A stretch of 64,000 nucleotides of DNA from Candidatus Brachybacter algidus (GTDB taxonomy: Bacteria; Bacteroidota; Bacteroidia; Chitinophagales; Saprospiraceae), in contig JADJSK010000001.1 of the NCBI GenBank assembly GCA_016711705.1, forward strand, positions 62,001 to 126,000, in the 5' to 3' direction. Positions 47,282 to 57,786 of this stretch are shown in pieces (within the stretch, counting starts at the first letter, position 1; every line of letters begins with the position of its first letter). Position numbers and translations under genes: made by a program. The notes beneath the pieces are model-generated. The model was not told the origin of the DNA, did not search any database, and was given only the letters and a program-made list of their open reading frames with translations.

Positions 47282-47839
47282 TTACAATTTAACTTTTCCC
47301 GGATTTTCTTTTATAAAATCAGCCCAGCCTTTAGATTTGCTTGTTCCTGACAATGTATCTCGACAAAAAGCATGACACAGCGCTACAGATAAGGCATCGG
47401 TAGCATCAAGAGAAGCATCAGACAAGTCTATCCCAAATTGTTTTTCGATCATTCTTGCTACTTGTTCCTTTGAAGCATTTCCATTCCCTGCTACAGATTG
47501 TTTTATCTTTCTTGGAGAATACTCAGCAGTAGTCAATCCGAAATACATGGCAGCTGATATAGCTACTCCTTGTGCTCTGCCTAGTTTAAGCATGGATTGG
47601 ATGTTTTTACCAAAAAAAGGAGCTTCAATTGCAAATTCATTGGCATTAAATTTTTGGGTCAGCAATTCAATTTTCATAAAAATCTGATGCAGTTTCTCGT
47701 GCGGGTTTGTTATGTGTTTAAGGTTTAAAGTACCATATTCCAGTAGCTCAGGCAAGGGTTTATTAAATCTCACCAAAGCGAAACCCATTTTAATAGTACC
47801 CGGATCGATACCAAGAATTATAGGATTGGATTTAATCAT
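47282..47839 (-). CDS. ruvC: Holliday junction resolvase RuvC
   Basis: 185 aa. The retroviral-integrase-like fold has the first catalytic Asp in ILGIDPGTIKMGFAL and a Glu in FAIEAPFFGKNI. The C-terminal Asp pair is in LSDASLDATDALSVALCH. RuvC cuts Holliday junctions made in homologous recombination, together with RuvAB, which is elsewhere. It lies 73 bp downstream of kdsB on the same strand. Confidence 0.95.
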   Translation of the reverse strand: MIKSNPIILGIDPGTIKMGFALVRFNKPLPELLEYGTLNLKHITNPHEKLHQIFMKIELLTQKFNANEFAIEAPFFGKNIQSMLKLGRAQGVAISAAMYFGLTTAEYSPRKIKQSVAGNGNASKEQVARMIEKQFGIDLSDASLDATDALSVALCHAFCRDTLSGTSKSKGWADFIKENPGKVKL

Positions 47840-47912
47840 GAATCTTTTGTTTTACCTGAATATATCCGCAAGGTAAGATAATATTATAAATTTGTTTAAT
47901 CTATCATTTGTT

Positions 47913-48653
47913 TTAGTAGACCCCGCTTTCATACAACTCCAATGCTTTTTCCAGATCTTCTGGTGTATCAATACTTATTCCCTGGGAAGGCGTTTCGGCC
48001 ATTTTAATTTTCATGCCGTGCTCAAGATATTTAATGCATTCTATCATTTCTGAGGCATCAAGTGGTGTATCCGGCAGTGAAGATGCTTTGAGCAATGCTT
48101 CTTTTCTAAAACCATAGATACCAATGTGTTTGTAACATTTGTATTCAACATTCAAATTTCTTCTAAACGGAATCGGACTTCTTGAAAAATACATTGCTTC
48201 TCCAAAAATATTAGTAATTACTTTAACCACATTTGGATTGTTGATCATTTCCTCCTCTCTGATAAGCATCATTGGTGAAACAATATCGGTGGTTTTCTGG
48301 TGGTCATTTACAAAGAGGTCTAACAGCTTCGTCATGATTTCTTTGTGCACAAAAGGCTCATCTCCCTGTATATTAAAGAAAATATCATAATCCAGATTTT
48401 TTGCGATTTCAGCGATCCTTGAAGTACCATTCTCATGTGGTATACTACTCATATAAGCAGTACCGCCATTGGAGATAATTTCATTATAAATTATTTCACT
48501 ATCACAGACTACTGCCACATGATCGAAGAGCCCTGTTGCTTTCATGTTTTCATAAACCCTCCTTATGATTGTTTTATTTCCAATCTCTTTCATGAGTTTT
48601 CCTGGAAACCTTGTAGAATCATATCGTGCAGGAATGAGTGCTGCTATTTTCAT
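47913..48653 (-). CDS. kdsB: 3-deoxy-manno-octulosonate cytidylyltransferase
   Basis: 246 aa. The nucleotidyltransferase signature IPARYDSTRFPGKLM is at the N-terminus, followed by HENGTSRIAEIA and FFNIQGDEPFVHKE. KdsB makes CMP-Kdo from CTP and Kdo, the activation step for lipid A inner-core assembly, so the cell makes Kdo-containing LPS. It is transcribed towards ruvC and divergent from the serA-like gene. Confidence 0.96.
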   Translation of the reverse strand: MKIAALIPARYDSTRFPGKLMKEIGNKTIIRRVYENMKATGLFDHVAVVCDSEIIYNEIISNGGTAYMSSIPHENGTSRIAEIAKNLDYDIFFNIQGDEPFVHKEIMTKLLDLFVNDHQKTTDIVSPMMLIREEEMINNPNVVKVITNIFGEAMYFSRSPIPFRRNLNVEYKCYKHIGIYGFRKEALLKASSLPDTPLDASEMIECIKYLEHGMKIKMAETPSQGISIDTPEDLEKALELYESGVY

Positions 48654-48791
48654 GAGTTTAATTTTTGCTCAAAATTAAACTTTTTTGAGTATAATCGATT
48701 TACTTCATTGAGATCTCAGTAAGTATCACTTGCTGACTTAGTAAACATTATAATGTTTAGGCGGACATGTAATGGAATAGAAACTTTGTTT

Positions 48792-48799
48792 AACTTTGC
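48792..48799 (+). promoter_or_regulatory. -7 element upstream of the serA-like gene
   Basis: TAACTTTG matches TAnnTTTG, 19 bp before the ATG. No convincing TTTG lies 19-21 bp further upstream, so only half of the promoter is supported. Confidence 0.45.
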
Positions 48800-48818
48800 G
48801 CCCAAATAAAAAAAAGAA

Positions 48819-49781
48819 ATGATAAAGATTCTCGCGAACGATGGCATTGAGGCCGATGGTAAAATGTTATTGGAGGAAGCTGAGTATGTAGTAGAGACGA
48901 ATAAGGTGGCTCAGGCAGATCTAATGAAGGTATTACCGCAATATGATGTCATAATCGTAAGAAGTGCCACACAGGTGCGAAAAGAATTGATTGACGCTTG
49001 CCCAAACCTGAAAGTGATAGCTAGAGGTGGAGTAGGTATGGATAATATAGATGTTGACTACGCTCGCAGCAAAGGCATTGCAGTGATCAACACCCCTGCA
49101 GCTTCTACCCGTTCAGTTGCTGAATTGGCTATGTCTCACATATATGCCTTGTCAAGAAATATACACAGATCAAAAAAGGATATGTCAGCTGCTGATGCAG
49201 ACTTTAAAGGATTGAAATCAGGATATTCTAAAGGTACAGAACTTGCAGGTAAAACACTTGGCATAATTGGTTTCGGAAGAATCGGGCAAGAAGTAGCTAA
49301 ACTAGCTATGGGTTCAAATATGAGAATTCTCCCTTATGACCCTTATGTCGAAGAGACAGAATTGAAGTTCAATATTTTTGGAAATGACAATTTGAATCTT
49401 GCAGTTAAAGTTAATACTGTGGATAAAGAATATGTAATTAAAAACAGTGATTTTATCACTTTGCATTTACCATTTGCTGATGGTAAACCAATCATTGGTG
49501 CTGAAGAAATAGCCAAAATGAAAAATGGTGTGGTGCTTATCAACACTGCAAGAGGTGGTGCTATTAATGAAGATGCGCTTATGGAAGGTCTGGCATCAGG
49601 AAAAATCTATGGAGCAGGATTGGACGTTTTTGACAACGAACCTCATCCTCGAAGAGATATCCTGGATCATCCGATGATCTCTTTGACACCACACATCGGG
49701 GGTTCAACTAAGGAAGCTCAGATGAAAATAGGCATTGAGTTGGCTGATAGCATCATTACTTATCTTGAAGCTAATCCATAG
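48819..49781 (+). CDS. D-2-hydroxyacid dehydrogenase, 3-phosphoglycerate dehydrogenase-like
   Basis: 320 aa. The N-terminal half has IARGGVGMDNIDVDYARSKG and AASTRSVAELAMSHIYAL. The NAD-binding motif GIIGFGRIGQEVAKLA is at about 148-163, with catalytic-region INTARGGAINEDAL and TPHIGGSTKEAQ. The GRGGVGMDNID and HIGGSTKEAQ forms point to the SerA type (first step of serine synthesis). There is no C-terminal ACT domain, so serine feedback by the classical route is not expected. It lies 61 bp upstream of uvrA. Confidence 0.9.
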   Translation: MIKILANDGIEADGKMLLEEAEYVVETNKVAQADLMKVLPQYDVIIVRSATQVRKELIDACPNLKVIARGGVGMDNIDVDYARSKGIAVINTPAASTRSVAELAMSHIYALSRNIHRSKKDMSAADADFKGLKSGYSKGTELAGKTLGIIGFGRIGQEVAKLAMGSNMRILPYDPYVEETELKFNIFGNDNLNLAVKVNTVDKEYVIKNSDFITLHLPFADGKPIIGAEEIAKMKNGVVLINTARGGAINEDALMEGLASGKIYGAGLDVFDNEPHPRRDILDHPMISLTPHIGGSTKEAQMKIGIELADSIITYLEANP

Positions 49782-49842
49782 ATCGAGTTAAAGACTAGTC
49801 AAAGTTTTTTTAATTTATTAAAAAATTATTATCAATATATTA

Positions 49843-52722
49843 ATGTCGAATACATCCAAACAAAATCAGGTATTACTTGAAGAACAGGATGATTCGTTCT
49901 CTAACTCAATTGTCGTCATTGATGCTCATGAGCACAATTTAAAACATATTGATGTAAACATTCCTAGGGATAAGTTGGTAGTCATCACAGGTATCAGCGG
50001 CAGCGGAAAGTCCAGTCTTGCTTTTGATACTATTTTTGCTGAAGGTCAGAGACGTTATATCGAAACCTTTGATAATTATACCAGGATGATGATTGGCGGA
50101 ATGGAACGTCCTGCTGTGGAAAAAATCAGCGGATTATCTCCTGTGATCTCTATTGAACAAAAGACTACAGGCTGGAATCCACGATCTACGCTAGGCACTG
50201 TGACAGAAGTCTATGACTTATTGAGACTTTTCTTTGCAAGAGCTTCTGAAGCTTATTCTTATATCAGTGGTAAAAAAATGGTCAAGTTTTCTGAGGAAGA
50301 GATCTTGGGTGCTATCACCGGTGATTTGGATGGAGCATCTATCATGATCTTAGCACCGATAGTAAAAGGCCGTAAAGGCCATTACAAAGAATTACTTGAT
50401 CAGGTAAGAAAACAAGGATATACGAAGGTCAGGATTGATGGTGAGATAACTCCACTTTCTGTAGGCCTGCAGGTAGATAGGTATAAAGTTCATGATATTG
50501 AATTGGTCATAGATAAACTATCTGTTATTGAATCCAATCTCACCAGACTAATTACTTCTTTGCAGTTAGCCTTGAAAATGGGTGAAGGGCTTATTTATAT
50601 ATTTAATAACAACACGGAAGAAATAAGGCTCTTTAGTAAGCATCTCGCTGATCCTGAAAACAAATTGGCTTACGAAGAACCGAATCCCAATACCTTTTCT
50701 TTCAATTCTCCATATGGGGCTTGTGCTAGATGCAGTGGGCTAGGGGAATTATTTGAAGTGGATATTCAAAAAGTAATACCTGATTTTGCCAAGTCGATTA
50801 ATGATGGTGGCATCGTTGCCCTGGGACTTCCTCGGGAGACAAATTATTACAATCAGGTACGTGAAATAGCCAAAGATTATAAATTTACCTTTGCCACTCC
50901 AATCGATAAAGTTCCAATGGCTGCATTAGATCAAATTCTCTATGGTTCTAATGGTAAAGATTGGGAGGGAAATAAACCATATTCTTACAATGAATATACT
51001 TATGACCTGAAGACTACGGGTTTAATCAGAATCATAGAACTGTGTTACTCAGATTCCTCTTCAGAAAAGATAAGACAATGGGCAGAAGAATTTATGTCAT
51101 TAGAAGTCTGTCCTGATTGCAAAGGAGATCGTCTGAAAACAGAATCCCTTCACTACAAAATTGCAGGTAAAAATATCGCTGAAATCAATAAAATGCCATT
51201 GGCTGCATTGAACGATTGGTTTCTTACTTTAAATGATAAACTTGACGAAAGACAGCAAAGCATCGGCAAAGATATTTTAAAAGAGATCAGCATGAGGGTG
51301 CATTTTTTAAACCATGTTGGCCTAGATTATTTGACTCTTGATAGAAGTGCAAGAACACTTTCCGGAGGTGAATCACAGCGTGCCAGACTCGCTAATCAAA
51401 TAGGTACACAACTTTCTGGAGTGCTGTACATTTTGGACGAACCAAGTATTGGTTTACATCAGCGTGATAATAACAGGCTCATCAAGGCACTCAAAGAACT
51501 GGTGGAAATAGGAAATACGGTGCTTGTTGTCGAACATGACAAAGATATAATGTTGGCTTCCGATTACATCATTGACATTGGCCCAGGTGCAGGTATTCAT
51601 GGTGGAAAAGTAACAGGATTCGGGACACCTGAAGAATTTTTAAAATTAAAAAATACAACTGCTCAATATCTCGCCGGTGAAATTAGTGTTACAATACCTA
51701 AAGAAAGAAGGAAGGGTTCAGGGAAAACCCTGAAATTGTTGGGCGCAACCGGGCATAATCTGTTGAACGTCGACTTATCACTTCCATTAGGTATGATGAT
51801 CATGGTGACAGGCGTGTCAGGCAGCGGAAAATCTTCACTTATTACTGAAACATTATATCCAATACTCAGGAAACACTTTTACAACAGTCTATCTAAACCT
51901 CTACCTTTTAAAGCAATAGAAGGGCTAGAATATTTGGACAAAGTAATTGAAATAGATCAGGCTCCGATAGGTAGGTCGCCCAGGTCTAATCCAGTCACAT
52001 ATATCAACGTGTTTTCAGAGATCAGAAATATTTATGCGGCTTTGCCTGAGTCTAAGATTAGAGGGTATAAAATCGGGAGATTTTCTTTCAATGTAGCAGG
52101 GGGAAGGTGTCCGATATGTGAGGGTGGTGGTATGAAAGTAATTGAAATGAACTTTTTACCCGATGTGATGGTGGAATGTGAAGGGTGTAAAGGTAAACGT
52201 TACAATAAGGAGACGCTTGAGATTCTCTATAAAGGGAAGTCTATAGGAGATGTGCTTCAAATGACTGTAAATGAAGGAGTTGAATTTTTTCAACCTATTC
52301 CAAAGATATATAGAAAGCTGAAAACACTTCAGGATGTAGGATTGGGTTACATTGCACTAGGTCAGCAATCTACCACGCTAAGTGGGGGAGAGGCTCAAAG
52401 AGTAAAACTTGCCGAAGAGCTTTCAAAAAAGGATACCGGCAATACGATGTACATATTGGATGAGCCAACTACTGGCCTTCATTTCAGCGATATACAACAG
52501 TTGCTGGTTGTTTTACAATCACTTGTTGACAAAGGTAATACTGTCCTAATTATCGAGCACAATATGGATATGATAAAATCAGCGGATTATGTCATCGATA
52601 TCGGACCTGAAGGAGGTTCCGGAGGAGGCAAAATCGTAGCAGAAGGACGTCCGGAAGAAATAATAAAAAATTCTAAAAGCTTGACGGGTCATTTTTTAAA
52701 GATGGAATTAAATCCTTCTTAA
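49843..52722 (+). CDS. uvrA: excinuclease ABC subunit A
   Basis: 959 aa. It has two ABC ATPase halves with Walker A GISGSGKSS (50-58) and GVSGSGKSS (from 657), and signatures LSGGESQRARLANQIG (about 506) and LSGGEAQRVKLAEEL. The zinc modules CARCSGLGE...CPDCKGDR and CPICEGGG...CEGCKGKR are both present, as is the DEPSIGLHQRD/DEPTTGLHFSD Walker B pair. UvrA scans DNA for bulky lesions and loads UvrB. It is transcribed after the serA-like gene. Confidence 0.96.
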   Translation: MSNTSKQNQVLLEEQDDSFSNSIVVIDAHEHNLKHIDVNIPRDKLVVITGISGSGKSSLAFDTIFAEGQRRYIETFDNYTRMMIGGMERPAVEKISGLSPVISIEQKTTGWNPRSTLGTVTEVYDLLRLFFARASEAYSYISGKKMVKFSEEEILGAITGDLDGASIMILAPIVKGRKGHYKELLDQVRKQGYTKVRIDGEITPLSVGLQVDRYKVHDIELVIDKLSVIESNLTRLITSLQLALKMGEGLIYIFNNNTEEIRLFSKHLADPENKLAYEEPNPNTFSFNSPYGACARCSGLGELFEVDIQKVIPDFAKSINDGGIVALGLPRETNYYNQVREIAKDYKFTFATPIDKVPMAALDQILYGSNGKDWEGNKPYSYNEYTYDLKTTGLIRIIELCYSDSSSEKIRQWAEEFMSLEVCPDCKGDRLKTESLHYKIAGKNIAEINKMPLAALNDWFLTLNDKLDERQQSIGKDILKEISMRVHFLNHVGLDYLTLDRSARTLSGGESQRARLANQIGTQLSGVLYILDEPSIGLHQRDNNRLIKALKELVEIGNTVLVVEHDKDIMLASDYIIDIGPGAGIHGGKVTGFGTPEEFLKLKNTTAQYLAGEISVTIPKERRKGSGKTLKLLGATGHNLLNVDLSLPLGMMIMVTGVSGSGKSSLITETLYPILRKHFYNSLSKPLPFKAIEGLEYLDKVIEIDQAPIGRSPRSNPVTYINVFSEIRNIYAALPESKIRGYKIGRFSFNVAGGRCPICEGGGMKVIEMNFLPDVMVECEGCKGKRYNKETLEILYKGKSIGDVLQMTVNEGVEFFQPIPKIYRKLKTLQDVGLGYIALGQQSTTLSGGEAQRVKLAEELSKKDTGNTMYILDEPTTGLHFSDIQQLLVVLQSLVDKGNTVLIIEHNMDMIKSADYVIDIGPEGGSGGGKIVAEGRPEEIIKNSKSLTGHFLKMELNPS

Positions 52723-52728
52723 TGCATA

Positions 52729-53181
52729 TTATTTTTTTCGATCTTCCCAACTATCAATTTTCCAGTTGTCTAAAGTTTTCCTTTCTGGTCGTTCTTCTAA
52801 AGAAAGATCTTCATATTCAATGAATTCATTAGAAATTGATGCCTGAGTCCCAGTATTTTGATCTTTCTGGAGGTTTTCAATTTTTTTGGAAATAAGTATT
52901 TTGAACATCATTCCAACCAATGTAAAAGGTAAAAATAACAGAGATACGATTCCATTAAGGATTCCAACCAATGGGCTTAACTTGATGTTCGTCCCAATTT
53001 TTTTGAAGTAACTAAAGAGCAATTCTTTCTTCATGATCAGAATGGCGATCAATAATAATGGCGTGGCATACAAAAAGATTATGTAAAATATCTTCGCTAC
53101 TGAAAATAGAAAATAGCCAAATACCAAAAGGATTATTATTCCAATGAGTGATGAGAAGTTAAATGAAATTGATTTGTTCAT
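52729..53181 (-). CDS. hypothetical membrane protein
   Basis: 150 aa from the ATG at 53181 (MNKSISFNFSSL); an earlier ATG at 53220 would add 13 residues with no better signal. It has two or three hydrophobic helices at about residues 13-60 and one at about 70-95. The cytoplasmic tail is charged and ends EERPERKTLDNWKIDSWEDR. The family is not recognised. It is convergent with uvrA, 6 bp apart. Confidence 0.65.
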   Translation of the reverse strand: MNKSISFNFSSLIGIIILLVFGYFLFSVAKIFYIIFLYATPLLLIAILIMKKELLFSYFKKIGTNIKLSPLVGILNGIVSLLFLPFTLVGMMFKILISKKIENLQKDQNTGTQASISNEFIEYEDLSLEERPERKTLDNWKIDSWEDRKK

Positions 53182-53394
53182 TGCTAAATATTTGTAATTT
53201 TTAAACAAAATAATTTGCAAAATGATTTTTTGAGCAATGGAATTTTCGATGAAATTACAAAATTAACTGTCCAAGCCTTGGTTTGATTTAACAACCAATC
53301 AGAATAATCTATTGAGAAATTATTATAGTGCGTTTTAAAATTGCAGCGTTTTGAGGTTTTTTAGCATAAATCATAGATAAAAGGGTATAATTGT

Positions 53395-53402
53395 TATCTT
53401 TG
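53395..53402 (+). promoter_or_regulatory. -7 element upstream of adhesin 1
   Basis: TATCTTTG, 31 bp before the ATG, the same octamer and nearly the same distance as before adhesin 2. A -33 TTTG is not clear. Confidence 0.5.
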
Positions 53403-53433
53403 AACCAACTATAATCAATGTAATTTTTATTTC

Positions 53434-56400
53434 ATGTCTAACATTTACAGCAAATTCGTTCTTTTTTCTTTATTATGTTTTTCTACTCAAATATCTTATA
53501 GTCAATGTAATCCTGCTCTTACTATTGAACCTGCTTTTAATTGTTTTACAGCAGCTAGTTCAGCAATAAATGGATCTGGTACAGGATTTGTTTGCGATCT
53601 AAATAATTTTTGTATCAGTACAGGTGCAGTCCCGCAACTAGATCCACCAATACCATTTTGTAGCACAAATTCTGTTCTGAATAATCCTATTTGGTTTTCT
53701 TTTATTGCAGATGCATCCGGCGTATTGGATGTAGAAGTGATCACCGCAGGTTGCACCGGAGGAATTCAATGGGCATTATATGATCAATGCGGAAATTATT
53801 TTAATACAATAGCATGCCAAAGTTTTCCTGTTTTACCAGCTAACACTCCATTTAACATATTTGTTAACGGTACTATACCTGGGGCGACTTATTATTTGGT
53901 GATCGATGGAGCCAATGGAGCAACTTGCAATTATGAGTTTCATGTTAATGATGGAATTAGTCCAATTTTTGTAGGAGATGCAATTGGGACGACATTAACA
54001 GGTAACACAATGATTTGTGGAGGATCTACAGTTAACTATTCATTCCCCGGTATACAATTTGGTACAGATTATCATTGGACATTACCTGACGGATCTACAA
54101 TTGATTCCGAAGGTCCAAATACATCTATTTCTTTCCCTGAAGGAATGACTCCCGGACCTTACCAACTTTGTGTTACAGCATCTAATGATTGTGACCCTAA
54201 TGATGATGCTGTTCCTGTTTGTTGGGACATAACAATACTTGAAGAACCGAAATACAATGTTTTTGGTGAAGTATGTCAAGGTGATACATACAATTTTCGA
54301 GGTGGAAATTATCCTCCCGGAAGTTATACATTTAATTATCAAGGTCCGAATGGAACTAGTTGTGATACAACTTATAATCTTGTTATAGTGCCACTGCCTA
54401 ATACCAATGGTCCTGACCAACAGGTATATAAATGTGAAGATGATTTCTTTGCGTTTGTAGATGGGGTGCCTTTTCAATCGGGACCTGCAGCTAATATTGT
54501 GACATATGTAAATTCCAGAGGGTGCGACAGTCTTGTAAATTTTTATATAAATGATGTGCAATTGTCAGGAACGGTCCAGGCCAACCCAGCGTCATTACCT
54601 TGCGGCGGCACAGCAACTTCGACTCTCAGTTTGGCACCTGGATTTGTATTTCCTCCGGATGCGTATGGAATTAAGTGGTATAATGCATTAGATGTTGAAA
54701 TTGGCATGGGAAGTAGTGTCGTAATTTCGAATCCCGGGTACTACTATGCAATTGTTACAACCTTTATGAATAATACTTCTAACCCCCTGGTTGAGCCACA
54801 GCAGATAATTTGTACGGAATATTTTCCTGTGACGATAACGGCGGAGAATTCTACGTTGGTTATGCCGGTTACGACAGGGCCGACGACTTTGTGTGCCGGG
54901 GAGAATTATACATTTGACGTGACGAATATACAGACAGGAGTATTGTCTTACACATGGAATCATGTAGATGGTACAGTGATGGGAGTAGGAAATGGATCGA
55001 CGATCAACTTAAATTATGCGACAGCGGGCAATTACCAGATATGTGTGAATGCAGTAGATGGTTGTGGTCCTGGGCCTGAGACTTGTTTCCCGATCCAGGT
55101 GGTACCATCACCTACGGTAAGTTTGGCAGCTTCTTATGCTGTATGTGCGAAGGAGGATAGTTTAACAGCCACACTTGGTGGCATTCCTAATCTGACGGAT
55201 CCATTGCTTCAGTATATATGGATAGCTACTGCCGGTCCTGATATCGCAGGAGTGGTATTCACACCGGCGAATGATCCAAATACAGTGGTGACAGTGGTTC
55301 AGCCGGGCACCTATACCTTCCAGTTTGGTGCTGATTACAATGGTCAGGGCTGCGGAGAGAGTAAGACAATAGATGTTAAATTTGAGGAAGCGTTGGTGCT
55401 TACTCCTAAGAATATACAGGCTTGCAACGATTTATTGCAGCCTTTGCCGAGCATGGTAGATCTGGATACATTGGTCAGCGGAAATATTGCTTATACAGGT
55501 ACCTGGAAACTGGTAAGCGGACCTGGCACCCCTGGGGGGACGTTGCCGATACAGGACTTTACGGGCATGACCAATACGGGCGTGTATGTGTATGAATATA
55601 CCCCTAATCAGGCAGGGGTATGTGTAGTGACACCGGTGCAGGTACAGATCGATCTACAGAACTGTATTTGTCCACCATTGAGTATATCACCGAATGCGGG
55701 GACGACGTGTAATGATGTAGGCACGATAAATTTAAATAATACGATCCAGGGTGCTACGGGAGCGGGTACATGGACAGTGACAAATAAACCTGTAGGATCC
55801 ACAGTAGTGATAGCAGGAGGGATTGCTAATTTTAGTTCACAGCCGGCGGGCACCTATGATTTTACTTATACATTGACAAATAGTATGGCAGGATGTCCAA
55901 TGACAGCGGTAACGACGGTGACGATCATGTCGGCACCTGTAGCTACCTTGAAGACAGTTGAACAGGCATGTAACAGTAATTTTTCACCTGATTATGTGAA
56001 TGAAGTAGATTTTGATACGTTGGTGGTAAGCGGCGTGACAGGAGGAGTGTGGACATATACAGGTCCGGGCGGCGATCCAGGAAGTGCATCATTTAGTCCA
56101 AAGGACTTTAATGGAGCTACTCCGGGTACGTATGAATATACATATACGATAATGGGTGATCCAAGTTGCCAGGCGGTATCGTATACGATAGATATTATAG
56201 TAGAGGACTGTAAATGTCCTTCAGTGGCGATCTCACCGGAGGAGTCATTTTGTAATACAATACCTACGATCAATTTGAATGATTATAAGGTAACGACGAA
56301 GCCTGGATCATGGTTTATCGAGAGTGGGCCGGTGGGTAGCACGGCGACGATAACGGGAGGCAATATGTTTGTAGGCACGGGGAGTCCTTATGGTCAGTAC

Positions 56401-57786
56401 GTGTTATATTATAAGTTGGATGCAGCAGTGCCGATCGGATGTTTTGATACAGCTCAGTTGATATTGACACTGGATAGTACGGCCTTTGCCGGAGCAAATG
56501 ATGTATATGACAGGTGTGCTGATTTTGGGAGCAGTGTGGATCTGGATACGGTACTAAGTCAGCAGCAGCTGGGCGGTACGTGGTTGTATACAGGCGGGCC
56601 GAATATCGGATCTGCGTTCAATGCGACGACAGGAGTACTGGATTTTAATAGTTTAGCGGAAGGGACAGGATATACGTTTAATTATACAGTAGCGAGTGCA
56701 TTAGGACTATGTCCTGCGACGACTTCTACACTTACGCTGGCGAAGAATGCGCTTCCGGTGGCAGATGCGGGGACGGATGGTTACATAGATTGTGTGATTG
56801 AGACGGTGAGTATAGGAGGTCCCAATACGAGCACAGGAGCGGGAATCAATTACAGTTGGACGAATACGACGAACTCAACAGCTGCGGGTAATACAGCGAC
56901 GGTGAGCGGTATCGTAGATGCAGGCATCTATGAGCTTGAGGTGACCAATACACTTACGGGTTGTGTGGAGACAGATGTGGTAGAGGTCAAGAAGGACAAT
57001 GCAGCGATAGTTGGGATCGGATATGAAGTGGACAGCATCAGTTGTTATAACAAAGCGGATGGTCAGGTGAGGATATTGGGTATAAATGGGGGCACTCCTT
57101 CGTTTGAGTATTCGATAGACGGAGGCAGTTATGGACCTACGGTAAATTTCACAGATCTAGGACCGGGTAATCATACTATTGAGGTACTGGATGATAACGG
57201 CTGTCATTATGCACAGACAATACTGATAGAGAATCCGAAGGAGGTTAAGGTAGAGTTGGGGACAAATAAGGTTATAGCTGAAGGAGATATAGTGACAATT
57301 AGTCCTGATATCTCGATAAATATCAAAGATGCAAACATAGTATGGAGTTCAAATCCGGAGGGTACGAGTTGCAATGACTGTCCACAGTTGACGGTAGAGC
57401 CGACGATCACGACAGTATATAATGTAGTGGTGACGAATGATAACGGATGTGTCGCAGAGGACTCTATCGAGATCAGAGTGAAGAGTGTGATCCGGGTATT
57501 TATACCGACGGCTATCAGTCCGAACAATGATGGAATAAATGATGTATTTTATATACAGACGGATCGAAACGTAACACGGATCAATAAGTTGGTGATATTT
57601 AATAGATGGGGTGATGTACAGTTTTCGATAGAGGATACGCCACCGGATGACCCTGCCTATGGCTGGAACGGAAGATTTGGCGAACAGAAGACGAACACGC
57701 CGGCGGTCTTTGTTTACCTAGCAGTAGTCACGCTACGCGATGGTCGACAGCTTACATATAAAGGAGATATTACTGTGGTGAGGTAG
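53434..57786 (+). CDS. giant Cys-rich T9SS adhesin 1 with gliding-type (type B) sorting domain
   Basis: 1450 aa with a signal peptide (to about 25, SYSQC). The N-terminal module (about 26-180) includes NPIWFSFIADASG. PKD/Ig-like beta modules follow (about 200-480) and then repeated Cys-bounded modules (QNCICPPLSISPNAGTTCND at about 740 and EDCKCPSVAISPEESFCN at about 925). The C-terminal 95 residues (RVFIPTAISPNNDGINDVFY, FNRWGDVQFS, YKGDITVVR) are the gliding motility-associated sorting domain read by T9SS type B. No catalytic motif is seen. It is probably a surface adhesin. From about codon 455 on, codon use is G/C-richer than before. Confidence 0.92.
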   Translation: MSNIYSKFVLFSLLCFSTQISYSQCNPALTIEPAFNCFTAASSAINGSGTGFVCDLNNFCISTGAVPQLDPPIPFCSTNSVLNNPIWFSFIADASGVLDVEVITAGCTGGIQWALYDQCGNYFNTIACQSFPVLPANTPFNIFVNGTIPGATYYLVIDGANGATCNYEFHVNDGISPIFVGDAIGTTLTGNTMICGGSTVNYSFPGIQFGTDYHWTLPDGSTIDSEGPNTSISFPEGMTPGPYQLCVTASNDCDPNDDAVPVCWDITILEEPKYNVFGEVCQGDTYNFRGGNYPPGSYTFNYQGPNGTSCDTTYNLVIVPLPNTNGPDQQVYKCEDDFFAFVDGVPFQSGPAANIVTYVNSRGCDSLVNFYINDVQLSGTVQANPASLPCGGTATSTLSLAPGFVFPPDAYGIKWYNALDVEIGMGSSVVISNPGYYYAIVTTFMNNTSNPLVEPQQIICTEYFPVTITAENSTLVMPVTTGPTTLCAGENYTFDVTNIQTGVLSYTWNHVDGTVMGVGNGSTINLNYATAGNYQICVNAVDGCGPGPETCFPIQVVPSPTVSLAASYAVCAKEDSLTATLGGIPNLTDPLLQYIWIATAGPDIAGVVFTPANDPNTVVTVVQPGTYTFQFGADYNGQGCGESKTIDVKFEEALVLTPKNIQACNDLLQPLPSMVDLDTLVSGNIAYTGTWKLVSGPGTPGGTLPIQDFTGMTNTGVYVYEYTPNQAGVCVVTPVQVQIDLQNCICPPLSISPNAGTTCNDVGTINLNNTIQGATGAGTWTVTNKPVGSTVVIAGGIANFSSQPAGTYDFTYTLTNSMAGCPMTAVTTVTIMSAPVATLKTVEQACNSNFSPDYVNEVDFDTLVVSGVTGGVWTYTGPGGDPGSASFSPKDFNGATPGTYEYTYTIMGDPSCQAVSYTIDIIVEDCKCPSVAISPEESFCNTIPTINLNDYKVTTKPGSWFIESGPVGSTATITGGNMFVGTGSPYGQYVLYYKLDAAVPIGCFDTAQLILTLDSTAFAGANDVYDRCADFGSSVDLDTVLSQQQLGGTWLYTGGPNIGSAFNATTGVLDFNSLAEGTGYTFNYTVASALGLCPATTSTLTLAKNALPVADAGTDGYIDCVIETVSIGGPNTSTGAGINYSWTNTTNSTAAGNTATVSGIVDAGIYELEVTNTLTGCVETDVVEVKKDNAAIVGIGYEVDSISCYNKADGQVRILGINGGTPSFEYSIDGGSYGPTVNFTDLGPGNHTIEVLDDNGCHYAQTILIENPKEVKVELGTNKVIAEGDIVTISPDISINIKDANIVWSSNPEGTSCNDCPQLTVEPTITTVYNVVVTNDNGCVAEDSIEIRVKSVIRVFIPTAISPNNDGINDVFYIQTDRNVTRINKLVIFNRWGDVQFSIEDTPPDDPAYGWNGRFGEQKTNTPAVFVYLAVVTLRDGRQLTYKGDITVVR

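Noticed and set aside
54082..54561. Long open frames on the minus strand of the adhesin genes (for example 159 aa here, 140 aa at 60122-60544)
   Set aside because: They are antisense shadows of biased coding sequence. They recur identically in both duplicated copies, have odd compositions rich in Ile, Arg and Cys, and show no family pattern.
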